Shown: positions 1 to 8,897, numbered from the stretch's first letter. The stretch: DNA of 24,205 nucleotides from Peptococcaceae bacterium (GCA_019415505.1 DXZC01000010.1:1-24205); one strand, 5' to 3'. Made by a program: numbers and translations. The notes: generated from the letters alone by a model not told the origin.

Positions 1-71
1 ACAGGGCGTTTTGTTTTACAAAAAATTATTTATTTGCAAAATGACGGCCGGTGTTTTCAGGAGGAATGGAA

Positions 72-1130
72 ATGAATATTGAAATTCATAAAAGTCCGGT
101 ATTAAAAGAAAAGCCGGCTACTGACAACCTGGTTTTTGGCAAAACATTTACCGACCATATGCTCGTTATGGAACATGACGAGAACGGCTGGAGCGACTGG
201 AAAATTATACCTTACGGCCCCTTTTCCCTTGATCCCTCGGCAATGGTAATTCATTATGGCCAGTCGATTTTTGAGGGCATGAAGGCCTACCGCAATCCTG
301 AGGGCAAAATTAATCTTTTTCGCCCCGAGGAGAACTTTAAACGCCTCAACCTCTCCGCTGACAGGCTATGTATCCCCCAAATTGACGAAGAGTATGCCCT
401 GGCAGCCCTGAAAACCTTGGTAAAACTAGAGGAGGACTGGGTGCCGGATGCTCCCAATACTTCTCTATATATACGCCCCTTCATCTTTGCCACAGATCCC
501 TATCTAGGTGTTAAAGCTTCAACCAAATATATTTTCGCCATAATACTTTCCCCGGTGGGACCTTATTATAAAGAAGGCTTAAAACCGGTAAAAATATTTG
601 TAGAGGATGAATATGTACGGGCTGTAAAAGGCGGTATGGGCTTCACCAAAACCGCGGGCAATTACGCCGCCAGTATTCTGGCCGGGGAAATTGCCAACAA
701 AAAGGGCTATGCCCAGGTTCTTTGGTTAGATGGCATTCATAAAGAATACGTGGAAGAAGTGGGTTCCATGAATATCTTCTTTAAGTTTAAAGATGAACTG
801 GCAACCCCTGCTCTAAATGGCTCCATATTAGGAGGCATTACAAGAAAATCCATTATTGAATTGGCTAGGGATATGGGTATTACCGTCAATGAACGAGCAA
901 TATCTATCAATGAAGTATATGAACGTCACGCTAAAGGAGAACTGGAAGAAGTCTTCGGTTCCGGCACCGCTGCGGTAGTTAGCCCCGTATCTGAACTCAA
1001 TAGAGACGGAGATATCATAACCATCAGCAACGGCGCAATGGGCCAATTAACGCAAAAGCTTTACGATACCTTAACTGGGATTCAATGGGGTAAATTAGAA
1101 GATAACCACAACTGGATTACTACCCTGTAA
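72..1130 (+). CDS. ilvE: Branched-chain amino acid aminotransferase
   Basis: This 352-aa PLP-dependent fold-type IV enzyme catalyses the reversible transamination between leucine, isoleucine or valine and their 2-oxo acids, with 2-oxoglutarate as partner, in the cytoplasm. Visible signatures are FEGMKAYR (residues 68-75), the PLP lysine K193 in FTKTAGNYAAS, EEVGSMNIFF (228-237) and FGSGTAAVVSP (295-305). The length is usual for the class II BCAT group. An in-frame GTG lies at 51 and an ATG at 66, but AGGAGG at 59-64 is correctly spaced (7 nt) only for the ATG at 72, so I start there. No T-box or leader can be seen because the window begins just upstream. The next gene starts 46 nt downstream with no terminator between, so co-transcription is possible. 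D-amino acid transaminase or aminodeoxychorismate lyase are less likely given the full BCAT motif set. Confidence 0.95.
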   Translation: MNIEIHKSPVLKEKPATDNLVFGKTFTDHMLVMEHDENGWSDWKIIPYGPFSLDPSAMVIHYGQSIFEGMKAYRNPEGKINLFRPEENFKRLNLSADRLCIPQIDEEYALAALKTLVKLEEDWVPDAPNTSLYIRPFIFATDPYLGVKASTKYIFAIILSPVGPYYKEGLKPVKIFVEDEYVRAVKGGMGFTKTAGNYAASILAGEIANKKGYAQVLWLDGIHKEYVEEVGSMNIFFKFKDELATPALNGSILGGITRKSIIELARDMGITVNERAISINEVYERHAKGELEEVFGSGTAAVVSPVSELNRDGDIITISNGAMGQLTQKLYDTLTGIQWGKLEDNHNWITTL

Positions 1131-1176
1131 ATAGAGGCTAAGTTGCTGACGTTTTCTGGAGCATTGGAGTTAGAGC

Positions 1177-2400
1177 ATGAGTGACAACAAAGGAATATAT
1201 AATATAGAAAAGGCCAGGGAATTAGCAAAGGATTACACTAATGCCACTGGTATAGAGTGCCTTTTAATACATGATGATGAAATATATAATCCCTGCCCCG
1301 GCGCTGTGCATAAGGAATTTTGCTTTCAAAAAGATGAAAATTTAGCAAAATACTGCCTCAATGTCCACAGTAATGGTGCGGCAGCAGCCAAAAACGGCGG
1401 CCAATGCGTTTCTTATTTTTGTCCAATGGGTTTAATGCACTGGTCCGCCCCAATTATAGTCAATGGCAAGCTAGAAGGGGCTTTTATTGCCGGCCATGTT
1501 TTTTTTGATAAAGCCAAGGAGAACATTACTAAACAACGCTCCCTTTCTCAGTTGCATGATAAAATTTTACGGGAAAATCCCGAACTACAGGATAGTATGC
1601 TGTCGTCCTTGGTTATAGATGATAGTAGGCTAAATTCCCTAAAACATATTTTGGATATGATGGCCATAGCTGTCTCAGAAGGTAAAGTTCCTCTGGACCG
1701 CGTCGAGGAAATCAGGGAGCTTTTGGCCAAGGAGCGTCATTCCCGCCGCAAAAAAAAGCTAGCGACCGAAAAATGGCAAACACTTGCCGAGGCTGTGGAT
1801 AAAAATGACACAATGGCTATAAGCTACAGTCTGGATAATATCATCGCTGCCCTAAATACTGGGGGAAACTTGGAAACCGAAAAACAGGAATTATCCGCTC
1901 TTATTTTTATGCTATATAATAAAGCGGAAAATAAAGAGATAGACAATTATTTAGCAGACAGGTGTATCAGCGCCTTGAGCGAAATAGATTATTTAGAGTC
2001 AGCCCAGGATATGATAGATTGGCTGAAAAAGAATCTACGTAGCTTACTGGAGGCGGCCAACTATCTTCCCAGCATTAAAAATGCAGATATGATATACTCA
2101 GCTCTACACTATATTAATGCCCATTATAATGAGCGTATTACCTTACAGCAGATATCAGACTATGTGCATTTTAGTCCGCCATACTTTAGTAAAATATTTA
2201 AAAAAGAATTAAATTCAACTTTTACCCAATACCTTACTAAGGTAAGGATAGAGAAGAGTAAGGAGCTTTTGGCCGATACCACCATACCATTATCGGATAT
2301 ACCCAGTTTGGTGGGGTTTGAGGAACAGAGCTACTTTACGAAAGTTTTCCGAGCCGTTACAGGCATTAGCCCCGGTAAGTATCGGGATCAGATTCAATAA
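1177..2400 (+). CDS. PocR-domain AraC-family transcriptional regulator
   Basis: A 407-aa cytoplasmic regulator. The N-terminal part (about 5-165) resembles the PocR sensory domain, with a cysteine-rich pattern (C28, C40, C49, C60, C77, C82) and the segment GKLEGAFIAGHVFF. The middle is helical and not recognised. The C-terminus (about 305-405) is a typical AraC/XylS double helix-turn-helix: TLQQISDYVHFSPPYFSKIFKK followed by IPLSDIPSLVGFEEQSYFTK and the closing GISPGKYR. PocR domains of known members respond to small molecules such as 1,2-propanediol, but the ligand here cannot be deduced. GGAG at 1166-1169 sets the ATG start. It follows ilvE by 46 nt in the same direction and ends at a strong hairpin. 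No diol or propanoate genes are nearby, so the targets are unknown; it may be autoregulatory or act elsewhere. Confidence 0.85.
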   Translation: MSDNKGIYNIEKARELAKDYTNATGIECLLIHDDEIYNPCPGAVHKEFCFQKDENLAKYCLNVHSNGAAAAKNGGQCVSYFCPMGLMHWSAPIIVNGKLEGAFIAGHVFFDKAKENITKQRSLSQLHDKILRENPELQDSMLSSLVIDDSRLNSLKHILDMMAIAVSEGKVPLDRVEEIRELLAKERHSRRKKKLATEKWQTLAEAVDKNDTMAISYSLDNIIAALNTGGNLETEKQELSALIFMLYNKAENKEIDNYLADRCISALSEIDYLESAQDMIDWLKKNLRSLLEAANYLPSIKNADMIYSALHYINAHYNERITLQQISDYVHFSPPYFSKIFKKELNSTFTQYLTKVRIEKSKELLADTTIPLSDIPSLVGFEEQSYFTKVFRAVTGISPGKYRDQIQ

Positions 2401-2408
2401 CAAAAATA

Positions 2409-2444
2409 AAAATAGCCTGCGGTAGTTAAACCGCAGGCTATTTT
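2409..2444. terminator. Bidirectional intrinsic terminator
   Basis: A perfect 15-bp stem (2409-2423 with 2430-2444) encloses the 6-nt loop AGTTAA. It has A-rich sequence on its left and T-rich sequence on its right, so it can stop both the plus-strand regulator and the convergent hpt gene. Confidence 0.9.
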
Positions 2445-2522
2445 ATATTAGAGTAAGTCAAAAGTTTATTGGCATAGTCAAAAAGCACACCAAAAAGTTA
2501 CTCCAGAGCTAGCTTCCGCCCT

Positions 2523-3050
2523 TTACTCTTCTAAACTTAATTCGGCAATGTAGGGTAAATTGCGATATCTTTCCGCATAATCCAAGCCATAGCCCACAAC
2601 AAAATAGTCGGGAATTTCATAACCAATATAATCGGCATAAAAATCTGTATTACGGCGAGCTGGCTTATCCAAAAAAGCGCAAGTACGCAAGGAGGCTGCG
2701 CCGCGTACCTCCAAAAGTTTGTATAGGGCGTGGAGGGTCTGTCCAGTATCCAGTATATCTTCAACAATAAGTATGTGGCGCCCTTCTATGGGTTTATCTA
2801 AGTCCTTCATAATACGCACTTCACCAGGGTGTGTTTTGTCACCATAGCTTTTAGCTACCATAAAATCTATTTCCAAGGGTAGGTCTATCTTTTTTAACAA
2901 ATCTGAGAAGAACATAAAGGAACCTTTAAGAATTGCTATAACTAATAAATCCTTATCCTGATAATCACGGGTTATCTCTTTTGCTAAGGCTGCTACTCTT
3001 TGTGCAATAACCTCTTCACTGTATAAAACCTTTAAGTTTTCTTTTTTCAT
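2523..3050 (-). CDS. hpt: Hypoxanthine phosphoribosyltransferase
   Basis: A 175-aa purine-salvage enzyme that makes IMP/GMP from hypoxanthine/guanine and PRPP in the cytoplasm. The PRPP-binding loop is clear: IVEDILDTGQTL (95-106), with E97-D98 and catalytic D101. Other family hallmarks are AILKGSFMF (39-47), SYGDKT (68-73), the base-contacting K129 in LDKPARR, and VVGYGLDYAERYRNLPYI near the end. A GTG nine bases upstream (3059) would add three residues. I prefer the ATG at 3050 because GGTGA at 3060-3056 lies 5 nt ahead of it and family members usually start this way. The gene is monocistronic here, not beside tilS or ftsH as in many Bacillota, with its own promoter and a shared terminator. 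Confidence 0.95.
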   Translation of the reverse strand: MKKENLKVLYSEEVIAQRVAALAKEITRDYQDKDLLVIAILKGSFMFFSDLLKKIDLPLEIDFMVAKSYGDKTHPGEVRIMKDLDKPIEGRHILIVEDILDTGQTLHALYKLLEVRGAASLRTCAFLDKPARRNTDFYADYIGYEIPDYFVVGYGLDYAERYRNLPYIAELSLEE

Positions 3051-3080
3051 GCCTTTCACCGTCCTAAACTTGATACACCC

Positions 3081-3109
3081 ATTTTAGCAAAAACACTGCT
3101 ACTTTACAA
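3081..3109 (-). promoter_or_regulatory. Sigma-A-type promoter of hpt
   Basis: On the minus strand TTGTAA (3109-3104) and TAAAAT (3086-3081) are separated by exactly 17 nt, with a TG one base before the -10 (extended -10). Initiation near 3074 would give a leader of about 24 nt. Confidence 0.7.
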
Positions 3110-3274
3110 GCTTTAAATAAGCGATAATTATGCTCTTAATTTAGTAAAAAATAGCTAGGATAACATATAGGAAAGGTCAAAATTAATGTTAAATTAGGCG
3201 CTAACACTCCTAGCCCATAGCTTGTGTCAGAATAATCCCCTTCTTCATAGTATAGAGAGAAAGGATGATGATTC

Positions 3275-4297
3275 ATGAAGAAAAAATCTTGGGGCCTACT
3301 TGCCGCCCTTTGCTGTCTCTGGGTAGTCATGGCCTTCTCCGTGAATACCTGGGCCATGACAGCAGACAGCGACGTAATATACGATGGTATAGACGTTAGC
3401 AAATGGCAAGGAGAAATTGACTTTGCCCAGGTTAGGTCAAGTGGCATAGAGGTTGTTTACATCCGTTCCAGTGTCGGTAGCGATTACATAGATCCGTATT
3501 TTGAACGTAACTATGAAAACGCTAAAGCCAATGGCTTAAAGGTTGGATTTTACCATTATGTCACAGCCCGCAATACTGCTGAAGCTCAGCAAGAAGCGAG
3601 GTTTTTCGCTTCTGTAATCGGTGGAAAAACCGCTGAGTGCAAGCCGGTAATGGATTTTGAATATTTTCCCGGTCTAACTTCAGCAGAAACCACCAATATT
3701 GGCGCCCAATTTCTAGCCTCCCTGGAGGAATACAGCGGCAAAGAGCCAGCCATTTACAGTGACGCTTATAATGCCAGAAATGTTTTTGGCAGCAGATTAG
3801 GCTCCTATCCTTTGTGGATAGCTGAATACGGTGTTGACAGACCATCTAACAGCCCGATCTGGAGTAACTGGTCTGGTTGGCAATATTCCGACGCCGGCAG
3901 AATAAGGGGTATAAGCGGTAATGTGGACCTCGATTATTTTACTGATGGTATGTTCCTCAGCGATGAACACGCATCTACCCCCTTTAAACATCAGGAAAAA
4001 AATATTTATTATACTGTCCAAAGGGGCGATACACTATGGAGCCTGGCCCAAAAATACGGCACTAGCGTAAGTGAACTAGTTGAGCTTAATGATATCAGCA
4101 ACCCCAATCTGATATATGTCGGTGAAACCTTAAAAATCCCGCATGGGGTCTATAACAGTGATACCTATAGAGTTGTGAGAGGCGATACCCTTTGGGGCAT
4201 TGCCCAAAGATTGCACACTACAGTACAGCGGTTAGCTGGTATTAACGATATCAGCAACCCCAACCTAATTTACCCTGGTGAGATAATAGAATACTAA
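3275..4297 (+). CDS. Secreted GH25 muramidase with two LysM repeats
   Basis: A 340-aa exported cell-wall hydrolase. A signal peptide (basic MKKK, hydrophobic 6-22, likely cleavage after A27) precedes a glycoside hydrolase family 25 barrel (about 36-225). The expected acidic residues are present: D40 in GIDVSKWQG, D127 and E129 in PVMDFEYF, plus WQYS (202-205) and NVDLDYF (216-222). Two LysM domains follow (245-289 and 297-340), each beginning with GDTLW. They would hold the enzyme on peptidoglycan. The family cleaves the MurNAc-GlcNAc beta-1,4 bond, so wall turnover, division or mother-cell lysis are plausible roles. AAGGA at 3261-3265 precedes the ATG. The gene stands alone and ends at a hairpin shared with the convergent GH26 gene. 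The second LysM ends abruptly at the C-terminus, which is common. Confidence 0.93.
   Translation: MKKKSWGLLAALCCLWVVMAFSVNTWAMTADSDVIYDGIDVSKWQGEIDFAQVRSSGIEVVYIRSSVGSDYIDPYFERNYENAKANGLKVGFYHYVTARNTAEAQQEARFFASVIGGKTAECKPVMDFEYFPGLTSAETTNIGAQFLASLEEYSGKEPAIYSDAYNARNVFGSRLGSYPLWIAEYGVDRPSNSPIWSNWSGWQYSDAGRIRGISGNVDLDYFTDGMFLSDEHASTPFKHQEKNIYYTVQRGDTLWSLAQKYGTSVSELVELNDISNPNLIYVGETLKIPHGVYNSDTYRVVRGDTLWGIAQRLHTTVQRLAGINDISNPNLIYPGEIIEY
4007..4294 (+). repeat. Tandem LysM-coding repeats
   Basis: The two LysM modules (4007-4141 and 4163-4294) are direct repeats. A 17-nt tract starting GATATCAGCAACC is identical at 4091-4107 and 4247-4263, and both modules encode DISNPNLIY. This points to internal duplication. 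Confidence 0.85.
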
Positions 4298-4346
4298 AGA
4301 AAAAAATTGAAGTTACCAAATTCCATAAACTAGTTTGAGTAAATTA

Positions 4347-4376
4347 ACAAGCCGCGGGTATTGTACCGCGGCTTGT
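4347..4376. terminator. Intrinsic terminator between convergent GH25 and GH26 genes
   Basis: An 11-bp GC-rich stem, ACAAGCCGCGG (4347-4357) with CCGCGGCTTGT (4366-4376), has an inner GTA/TAC extension. The flanking T-tracts are weak on both sides, but its position between two convergent stop codons supports the call. Confidence 0.75.
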
Positions 4377-4397
4377 ACATATTTATCTTCTAATCAT

Positions 4398-6023
4398 TTA
4401 CCTTTGGCCCTTTAAGCCCTGGGAAAAGGCATCTAATACGGCTTTTGATTCATCTAGCACATAGGAACGGGAAACGCTGCCGTCCACATCATAGTCGCAA
4501 CCATCCCACCAAATTGCCATTTTTATACGCGGGTAATTCTTCATCTCCTTAAACATATCTGTAATCCAGGCAGCTTTGTCACCACCCTTGCTGGCAGAAG
4601 CAAATTCCGTAATCATCAGGGGCTGGCCAAACCAGCCGCAATAATCGGCGTAAAGCTGTTCATATAGTTCGCTAAAGGTTTGCCACCTTTCGCCTACTTC
4701 ACTATAATAATTGCCGGTATTATAAGCTGTAAGTCCTACAATATCCACATATTCATCGCCAGGGTAATACATCAGGGCGTGGTTCCAAGTAAAGCCAGGC
4801 TTAGACTCGCCGTTGGGGTTCCAAACCCAAATTACATTATCTACCTGTTTTTCCGTAAAAATATTATAAATATAGCGATAGAATTCCTTATATATAAGCG
4901 AATCCTTTGAGGTTTGATAACCTGAATAGGGACACCAATCTCCATTCATTTCATTAGCCAGCCGGAATAATACAGGGTGGTCAAATTCGCCAATGGTTTC
5001 AGCGTATTTAGTCAGATATTCATCGTACTGGCCATCTAATACATCGTAAACCATATTTCCCTGGCCTTCCTCTGTTAATGGCGTTTGGAGGGTCATCTCA
5101 AGAATTTTCCCCCTCTGGTATGACTCATTGAGGAGAGATTGCCAATACTCAACCTCTGGCTCCTTGGTTATATGATTATACCAAACCATTACTGGAAAAT
5201 TATAACCCAGACGTTCCTCTAGAGCTTTATAATTAGCAAAATCGAAATGGGCAAATTGCGGTTCAAAAATACCCCAAGTCAAACTGGCGTCATCCTGAAA
5301 ATATTTTGTATAAAAATCCTTGGTTTCCTGATTCCAATTTTTGTCAGCTACCTCAGGGGCAACTGTTTTAGCCGCCTCATACTTAACTGTGATGGGGGAC
5401 ATGGCAAAGCTAGAAGCCATATATTCATAATCCTTTTTCTTAATTGGCTCTGTAGACTTAATAAATATAGAATAAACATTGGCCTGCATCAATATATCCA
5501 GCGTCACATAGTGATTATAATCAGGCTCTATAACACTAGATTTTTCTCTTTCCCAGGCTGTTACTTGAGCATAATTAGTGCCAAATTTTTGCGTTTCCAT
5601 GATTGTTACTTTATGGTCAACTTCATTATCTGCAAAGCCATTGGAGTACCATATATAGCTATCTTTGTCTCCCTGAGTCGGCGTCCTCTGACGGTATATT
5701 TCTATGCGGATAGTATCATTGGTCAGTAAGGTATAAACGTCACTCCTAGTCATGTCTATAGAAAAATCATTAGCCAAAGCAAGGTTGTAGCCATCAACAT
5801 AGTTATACAGACGCTTGGTTGTCTCGCCTTTGTTTTTTTCTTCACATACATAGTAGGTATCCTCAGGGTCAGAGCAAATCCTAAGGCCAAGGGAAACGCC
5901 CTGATCCTTAACGGCGTTATAAGAACTAGAGGTGTCGACAGTTAGCGCAAAATATAAAAACACCAAAAAACTAACTACAACCAAAATAAATACTATTTTG
6001 AAAGACTTGCTATATTTCTTCAA
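4398..6023 (-). CDS. Membrane-anchored GH26-type glycosidase (beta-mannanase-like)
   Basis: A 541-aa protein with an N-terminal anchor or signal (about residues 8-27), an unrecognised segment with predicted beta character (about 40-215), and a C-terminal clan GH-A barrel (about 245-540). Two catalytic glutamates fit family GH26: E358 in LFRLANEMNGDW (acid/base) and E473 in PLMITEFAS (nucleophile). VIWVWNPNG (397-405) and AIWWDGCDYD (503-512) also match the group. Family members hydrolyse beta-mannan or related glucans. The substrate here is uncertain, and with LtaS-like and muramidase neighbours an envelope or exopolysaccharide role is equally possible. The start codon is TTG at 6023-6021, fixed by AGGAGG (6035-6030) with a 6-nt spacer. 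Only the cytoplasmic tip precedes the hydrophobic stretch, so the catalytic domain is outside the cell. The next gene upstream on the same strand is insulated by a terminator. Confidence 0.85.
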   Translation of the reverse strand: MKKYSKSFKIVFILVVVSFLVFLYFALTVDTSSSYNAVKDQGVSLGLRICSDPEDTYYVCEEKNKGETTKRLYNYVDGYNLALANDFSIDMTRSDVYTLLTNDTIRIEIYRQRTPTQGDKDSYIWYSNGFADNEVDHKVTIMETQKFGTNYAQVTAWEREKSSVIEPDYNHYVTLDILMQANVYSIFIKSTEPIKKKDYEYMASSFAMSPITVKYEAAKTVAPEVADKNWNQETKDFYTKYFQDDASLTWGIFEPQFAHFDFANYKALEERLGYNFPVMVWYNHITKEPEVEYWQSLLNESYQRGKILEMTLQTPLTEEGQGNMVYDVLDGQYDEYLTKYAETIGEFDHPVLFRLANEMNGDWCPYSGYQTSKDSLIYKEFYRYIYNIFTEKQVDNVIWVWNPNGESKPGFTWNHALMYYPGDEYVDIVGLTAYNTGNYYSEVGERWQTFSELYEQLYADYCGWFGQPLMITEFASASKGGDKAAWITDMFKEMKNYPRIKMAIWWDGCDYDVDGSVSRSYVLDESKAVLDAFSQGLKGQR

Positions 6024-6074
6024 AATATTCCTCCTAAAGCTATGCCCTAATAGTGAAATAGTCTAAGTAACCAA

Positions 6075-6103
6075 ATTATATCATAGAAGTTTTATCAGCA
6101 CAA
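6075..6103 (-). promoter_or_regulatory. Promoter of the GH26 gene
   Basis: On the minus strand TTGTGC (6103-6098) and a consensus TATAAT (6080-6075) are separated by 17 nt. It begins directly after the terminator T-tract of the upstream gene, giving a leader of about 45 nt. Confidence 0.7.
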
Positions 6104-6158
6104 GAAAACAAAAAAACCTTAGGCATAATAAAGCACAAAAACTTATTAGCCTAAGGTT
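6104..6158 (-). terminator. Intrinsic terminator of the LtaS-like gene
   Basis: A 10-bp stem, AACCTTAGGC (6115-6124) with GCCTAAGGTT (6149-6158), is extended by a bulged TAATAA/TTATTA helix. On the minus strand it is followed by a T-rich run (6114-6104). Confidence 0.88.
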
Positions 6159-6172
6159 GGATATTTTTACGG

Positions 6173-8035
6173 TTATTTATCAAACATCATATAATATGAC
6201 CAATCTGTATATTTTTCGTATATATCTTGCCGCTCCCCGGTTAAAGTCTGGGAGGCCACACCATTGCTGTCTATGTAGCCTTGCCTTATTTTCACTGGCA
6301 CAATATCTCGCACCTCATTAGCAAAGGACATAAATTCAGAAACATCATCAAAACCCAGGAGCTGTAGCAAGGTACTGCCTAGGAATGAGGCGTTAAACAG
6401 TTCATCGCTGCCAAGACCCAGAGACTCTGCATTTTCTGCCAAAGGAGTAACAGACGCTGCTGCTTCATTTTGCCAAATAAAGAAGGGCGTGAAGTACATA
6501 TCCATATCTGTATAGTAGCTTTCGTAATACTTATAGCCATAGCCCATTTCATCATATACTCCCTGAAGAGAAGGATAATGATCCCCCCAGTACACCACAA
6601 CAACAGGTTCACTGGAGTCTTTAATAGAGTCTATAAAATCACCTAGTTCTTCATCAGCATCAATAACACCATGGAAGTAATTGGTGAGTTGGTTCAGGGC
6701 CGCATCACCAAGATTGGCAGTAGTGGTAAAATTAGGAGGCAGATTACCATATTTTAGAGCATAACCTCCATGGTTCTGAATAGTAACACAAAACTCAAAT
6801 AAGGGGTCTCTATCAGCGGAAAGACGAGGTGACAGCAGGGACAGCAAATAGTCATAGGTAGCGGCTTCCGAAACATATTCGCCCTTTTTTTCAGCATCTT
6901 CATCAACGCCGTTACCTAGATTAAGGAAATCATCAAAACCCATATAACGGTAAACATTATCCCGGTTATAAAACCAACCGTCGCCAGGATGCAAAGCGGC
7001 TGTATCATAACCCAGATCTTTCATAATACCGGGCAAAGCGTAAAAGTCCTTTCTAATTAAATTATAGGGGCTAGTAGAAGTATCAAAAGCATCAACATCT
7101 ATAGCGCTGAGAACTTCAAACTCCGTGGTGGCGGTACCGCCGCCGTAAACATCGACAGCTACATGCCCACTAACAACTGCGTCCGCAGCTATCGCCTTAT
7201 AATTTGCAATTGGATCGCGGTAGCCGGAAAAGTCCAAATACTCATTTTCGCTTAAATCCGTAAAAGCTTCCGACATTATCATTATAACATGGGGCTTTAC
7301 CGCACCGTCATATTGCTTGGAGCTCACTGAAGCGCTCTCATAATTCTTATATTCTGCGGCATTGTAACCCTCCGGAGCTTTTATTACCAACTTTTTAGCT
7401 TCATATATAAAACAATAAGTCCACCCTTTGGAGGAATACTGATCATATTTACAATATATACTGCCCTCCACCGGCAAATTATCGTATAACTCATCATCAC
7501 TGTAAAGGCCAAAATACAGGCTGGCGGAAGCTGCCACGCAGAGAAGGCAAATGGTCAAACGCAACCACCACTTTAATTTAGCGCCCCGGAAAAGATATAG
7601 CAAAAGAAACAGTATAATTACTATTAAAATAATACCGCCAAGAGCCATAACCATGAGACGGAAATCAAATCCCCCCAGTATACCAACGAGTTCCCGGCCT
7701 AAACCCAAGTCGGAAATAACAAAGGGATCGTCTCTATAAAGTATCTTAAAATTATTTATCAACCCCATGGATAAAAATAAGATGCCAGTAAACGCTATGC
7801 TAAAGGGGGAATTTGCCGTAATAGCATAAACAAAAAGCATGAGCAATAGTATGGGGGCAAAATTAAGAATTATCAGCACCGGATTATTAAAACAACTGGC
7901 AAAGTAAAAATCAGTATAAGTTTCCGAAAACAATCCCATACCTATAAAAATCAGGACGGAAAAAACAACTATTAAAATAAAAGAAGGCAAATTACCTAAA
8001 CAAAATCTACCGCGCAAAGGCAACTTTTTTACCAT
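6173..8035 (-). CDS. LTA synthase-like sulfatase-fold membrane phosphoglycerol transferase
   Basis: A 620-aa polytopic enzyme with five predicted N-terminal membrane segments (about 17-36, 53-72, 78-94, 126-148, 158-177) and an extracellular alkaline-phosphatase/sulfatase-fold domain (about 245-560). Metal and catalytic positions of the LtaS family can be placed: E256 in IMIMSEAF, the likely nucleophile T301 in YGGGTATTEFEVL (aligning with the catalytic threonine of LtaS), H349 in AALHPGDGWFYNRD, and D485-H486 in VYWGDHYPS. Such enzymes move glycerol-phosphate from phosphatidylglycerol to a lipid or glycan acceptor at the outer membrane face. Whether this one polymerises lipoteichoic acid or only decorates a glycan cannot be decided. 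GGAGG at 8050-8046 precedes the ATG by 10 nt. It lies between the GH26 glycosidase and rph, with its own terminator. Confidence 0.87.
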   Translation of the reverse strand: MVKKLPLRGRFCLGNLPSFILIVVFSVLIFIGMGLFSETYTDFYFASCFNNPVLIILNFAPILLLMLFVYAITANSPFSIAFTGILFLSMGLINNFKILYRDDPFVISDLGLGRELVGILGGFDFRLMVMALGGIILIVIILFLLLYLFRGAKLKWWLRLTICLLCVAASASLYFGLYSDDELYDNLPVEGSIYCKYDQYSSKGWTYCFIYEAKKLVIKAPEGYNAAEYKNYESASVSSKQYDGAVKPHVIMIMSEAFTDLSENEYLDFSGYRDPIANYKAIAADAVVSGHVAVDVYGGGTATTEFEVLSAIDVDAFDTSTSPYNLIRKDFYALPGIMKDLGYDTAALHPGDGWFYNRDNVYRYMGFDDFLNLGNGVDEDAEKKGEYVSEAATYDYLLSLLSPRLSADRDPLFEFCVTIQNHGGYALKYGNLPPNFTTTANLGDAALNQLTNYFHGVIDADEELGDFIDSIKDSSEPVVVVYWGDHYPSLQGVYDEMGYGYKYYESYYTDMDMYFTPFFIWQNEAAASVTPLAENAESLGLGSDELFNASFLGSTLLQLLGFDDVSEFMSFANEVRDIVPVKIRQGYIDSNGVASQTLTGERQDIYEKYTDWSYYMMFDK

Positions 8036-8085
8036 GAAATTTCATCCTCCAAATCATCTCAGGGTTACAATATAGACTATAAACC

Positions 8086-8115
8086 AATATAATCTATTTT
8101 ACATTCTTTTTACAA
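8086..8115 (-). promoter_or_regulatory. Candidate promoter of the LtaS-like gene
   Basis: Minus-strand TTGTAA (8115-8110) and TATATT (8091-8086) are separated by 18 nt in an AT-rich divergent spacer. Alternatives a base or two away are possible. Confidence 0.45.
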
Positions 8116-8149
8116 AATAGCAACAATTATTTATTTTTTGGTAAAAATT

Positions 8150-8158
8150 TGCTATAAT
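8150..8158 (+). promoter_or_regulatory. Extended -10 promoter of rph-rdgB
   Basis: TGC followed by the consensus TATAAT (8153-8158) forms an extended -10. No good -35 is seen in the T-rich sequence upstream. GGAGG of rph begins 8 nt after it, so the leader is very short. Confidence 0.65.
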
Positions 8159-8177
8159 ATTTATTGGAGGTCATACT

Positions 8178-8897
8178 ATGAATAAATATAGAAAGAACAG
8201 AAGTCTTAACAGTCTAAGGCCCATTACCATATATCCCGGTTTGCAAAAATATGCCGCGGCTTCCGTACTTTGGTGCCAAGGCGATACCAGAGTGCTAACA
8301 GCGGTAAATATTGAGGACAATGTGCCTAATTTTTTGGCGGGAACCAATAAAGGTTGGCTAACTGCTGAATATGCCCTACTCCCCGCCTCTACCCAACAGC
8401 GTTGCGATAGAGAAGCCGCCAAAGGTAAACAAAGCGGCCGCACCGTAGAAATTCAAAGATTAATTGGCCGCAGCCTGCGACAAAGTGTAGACTTGCAAAA
8501 ATTAGGCGAACGCACCATAAAAATAGATTGTGAAGTAATACAGGCGGACGGCGGTACCCGTACGGCTGCTATATCCTCCGCTTGGCTCTGCTTGGCCTTA
8601 GCCGTGCGCAATTTGGGTTTGCGGGCGGATTTTCTCCAGACAGAAATTGCGGCTATCAGCGTTGGCATAGTAGGAGGAGAAATCTCACTGGACCTAGAAT
8701 ATTCTGAAGACAGTCACGCTGATGTGGATATGAATGTGGTAATGACCGGAAAAGGCAACTTTGTGGAAATACAAGGTACCGGGGAAAAAAGCGATTTTAG
8801 CCCGGTTGAGCTTAGTCAATTATTATCTGCCGCAGAAAAAGGCATAAAAGATATTCTGGAATTGGAACATAAATTTTTGGAGGAGCATAGTTTATAA
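8178..8897 (+). CDS. rph: Ribonuclease PH
   Basis: A 239-aa phosphorolytic 3'-5' exoribonuclease that trims tRNA 3' ends, forming a hexameric ring in the cytoplasm. Family motifs are GWLTAEYALLPAST (59-72), GKQSGRTVEIQRLIGRSLR (83-101) with the phosphate-binding R88, ADGGTRTAAI (123-132) and LDLEYSEDSHADVDMNVVMT (171-190). The N-terminus (KYRKNRSLNSLRP) lacks the usual DGR signature but is otherwise alignable. GGAGG at 8166-8170 with a 7-nt spacer supports the ATG. It overlaps rdgB by one base (TAATG), the classic rph-rdgB pairing of Bacillota, and lies directly upstream of a tRNA cluster, although those tRNAs encode their own CCA. Confidence 0.95.
   Translation: MNKYRKNRSLNSLRPITIYPGLQKYAAASVLWCQGDTRVLTAVNIEDNVPNFLAGTNKGWLTAEYALLPASTQQRCDREAAKGKQSGRTVEIQRLIGRSLRQSVDLQKLGERTIKIDCEVIQADGGTRTAAISSAWLCLALAVRNLGLRADFLQTEIAAISVGIVGGEISLDLEYSEDSHADVDMNVVMTGKGNFVEIQGTGEKSDFSPVELSQLLSAAEKGIKDILELEHKFLEEHSL

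Noticed and set aside
51..71. GTG (51) and ATG (66) as earlier starts of ilvE
   Set aside because: AGGAGG at 59-64 lies within or directly against these starts; only the ATG at 72 has normal spacing.
5247..5729. 160-codon plus-strand open frame
   Set aside because: It is wholly antisense to the GH26 gene, whose catalytic motifs and length are convincing, and it has no ribosome site or family-like sequence.
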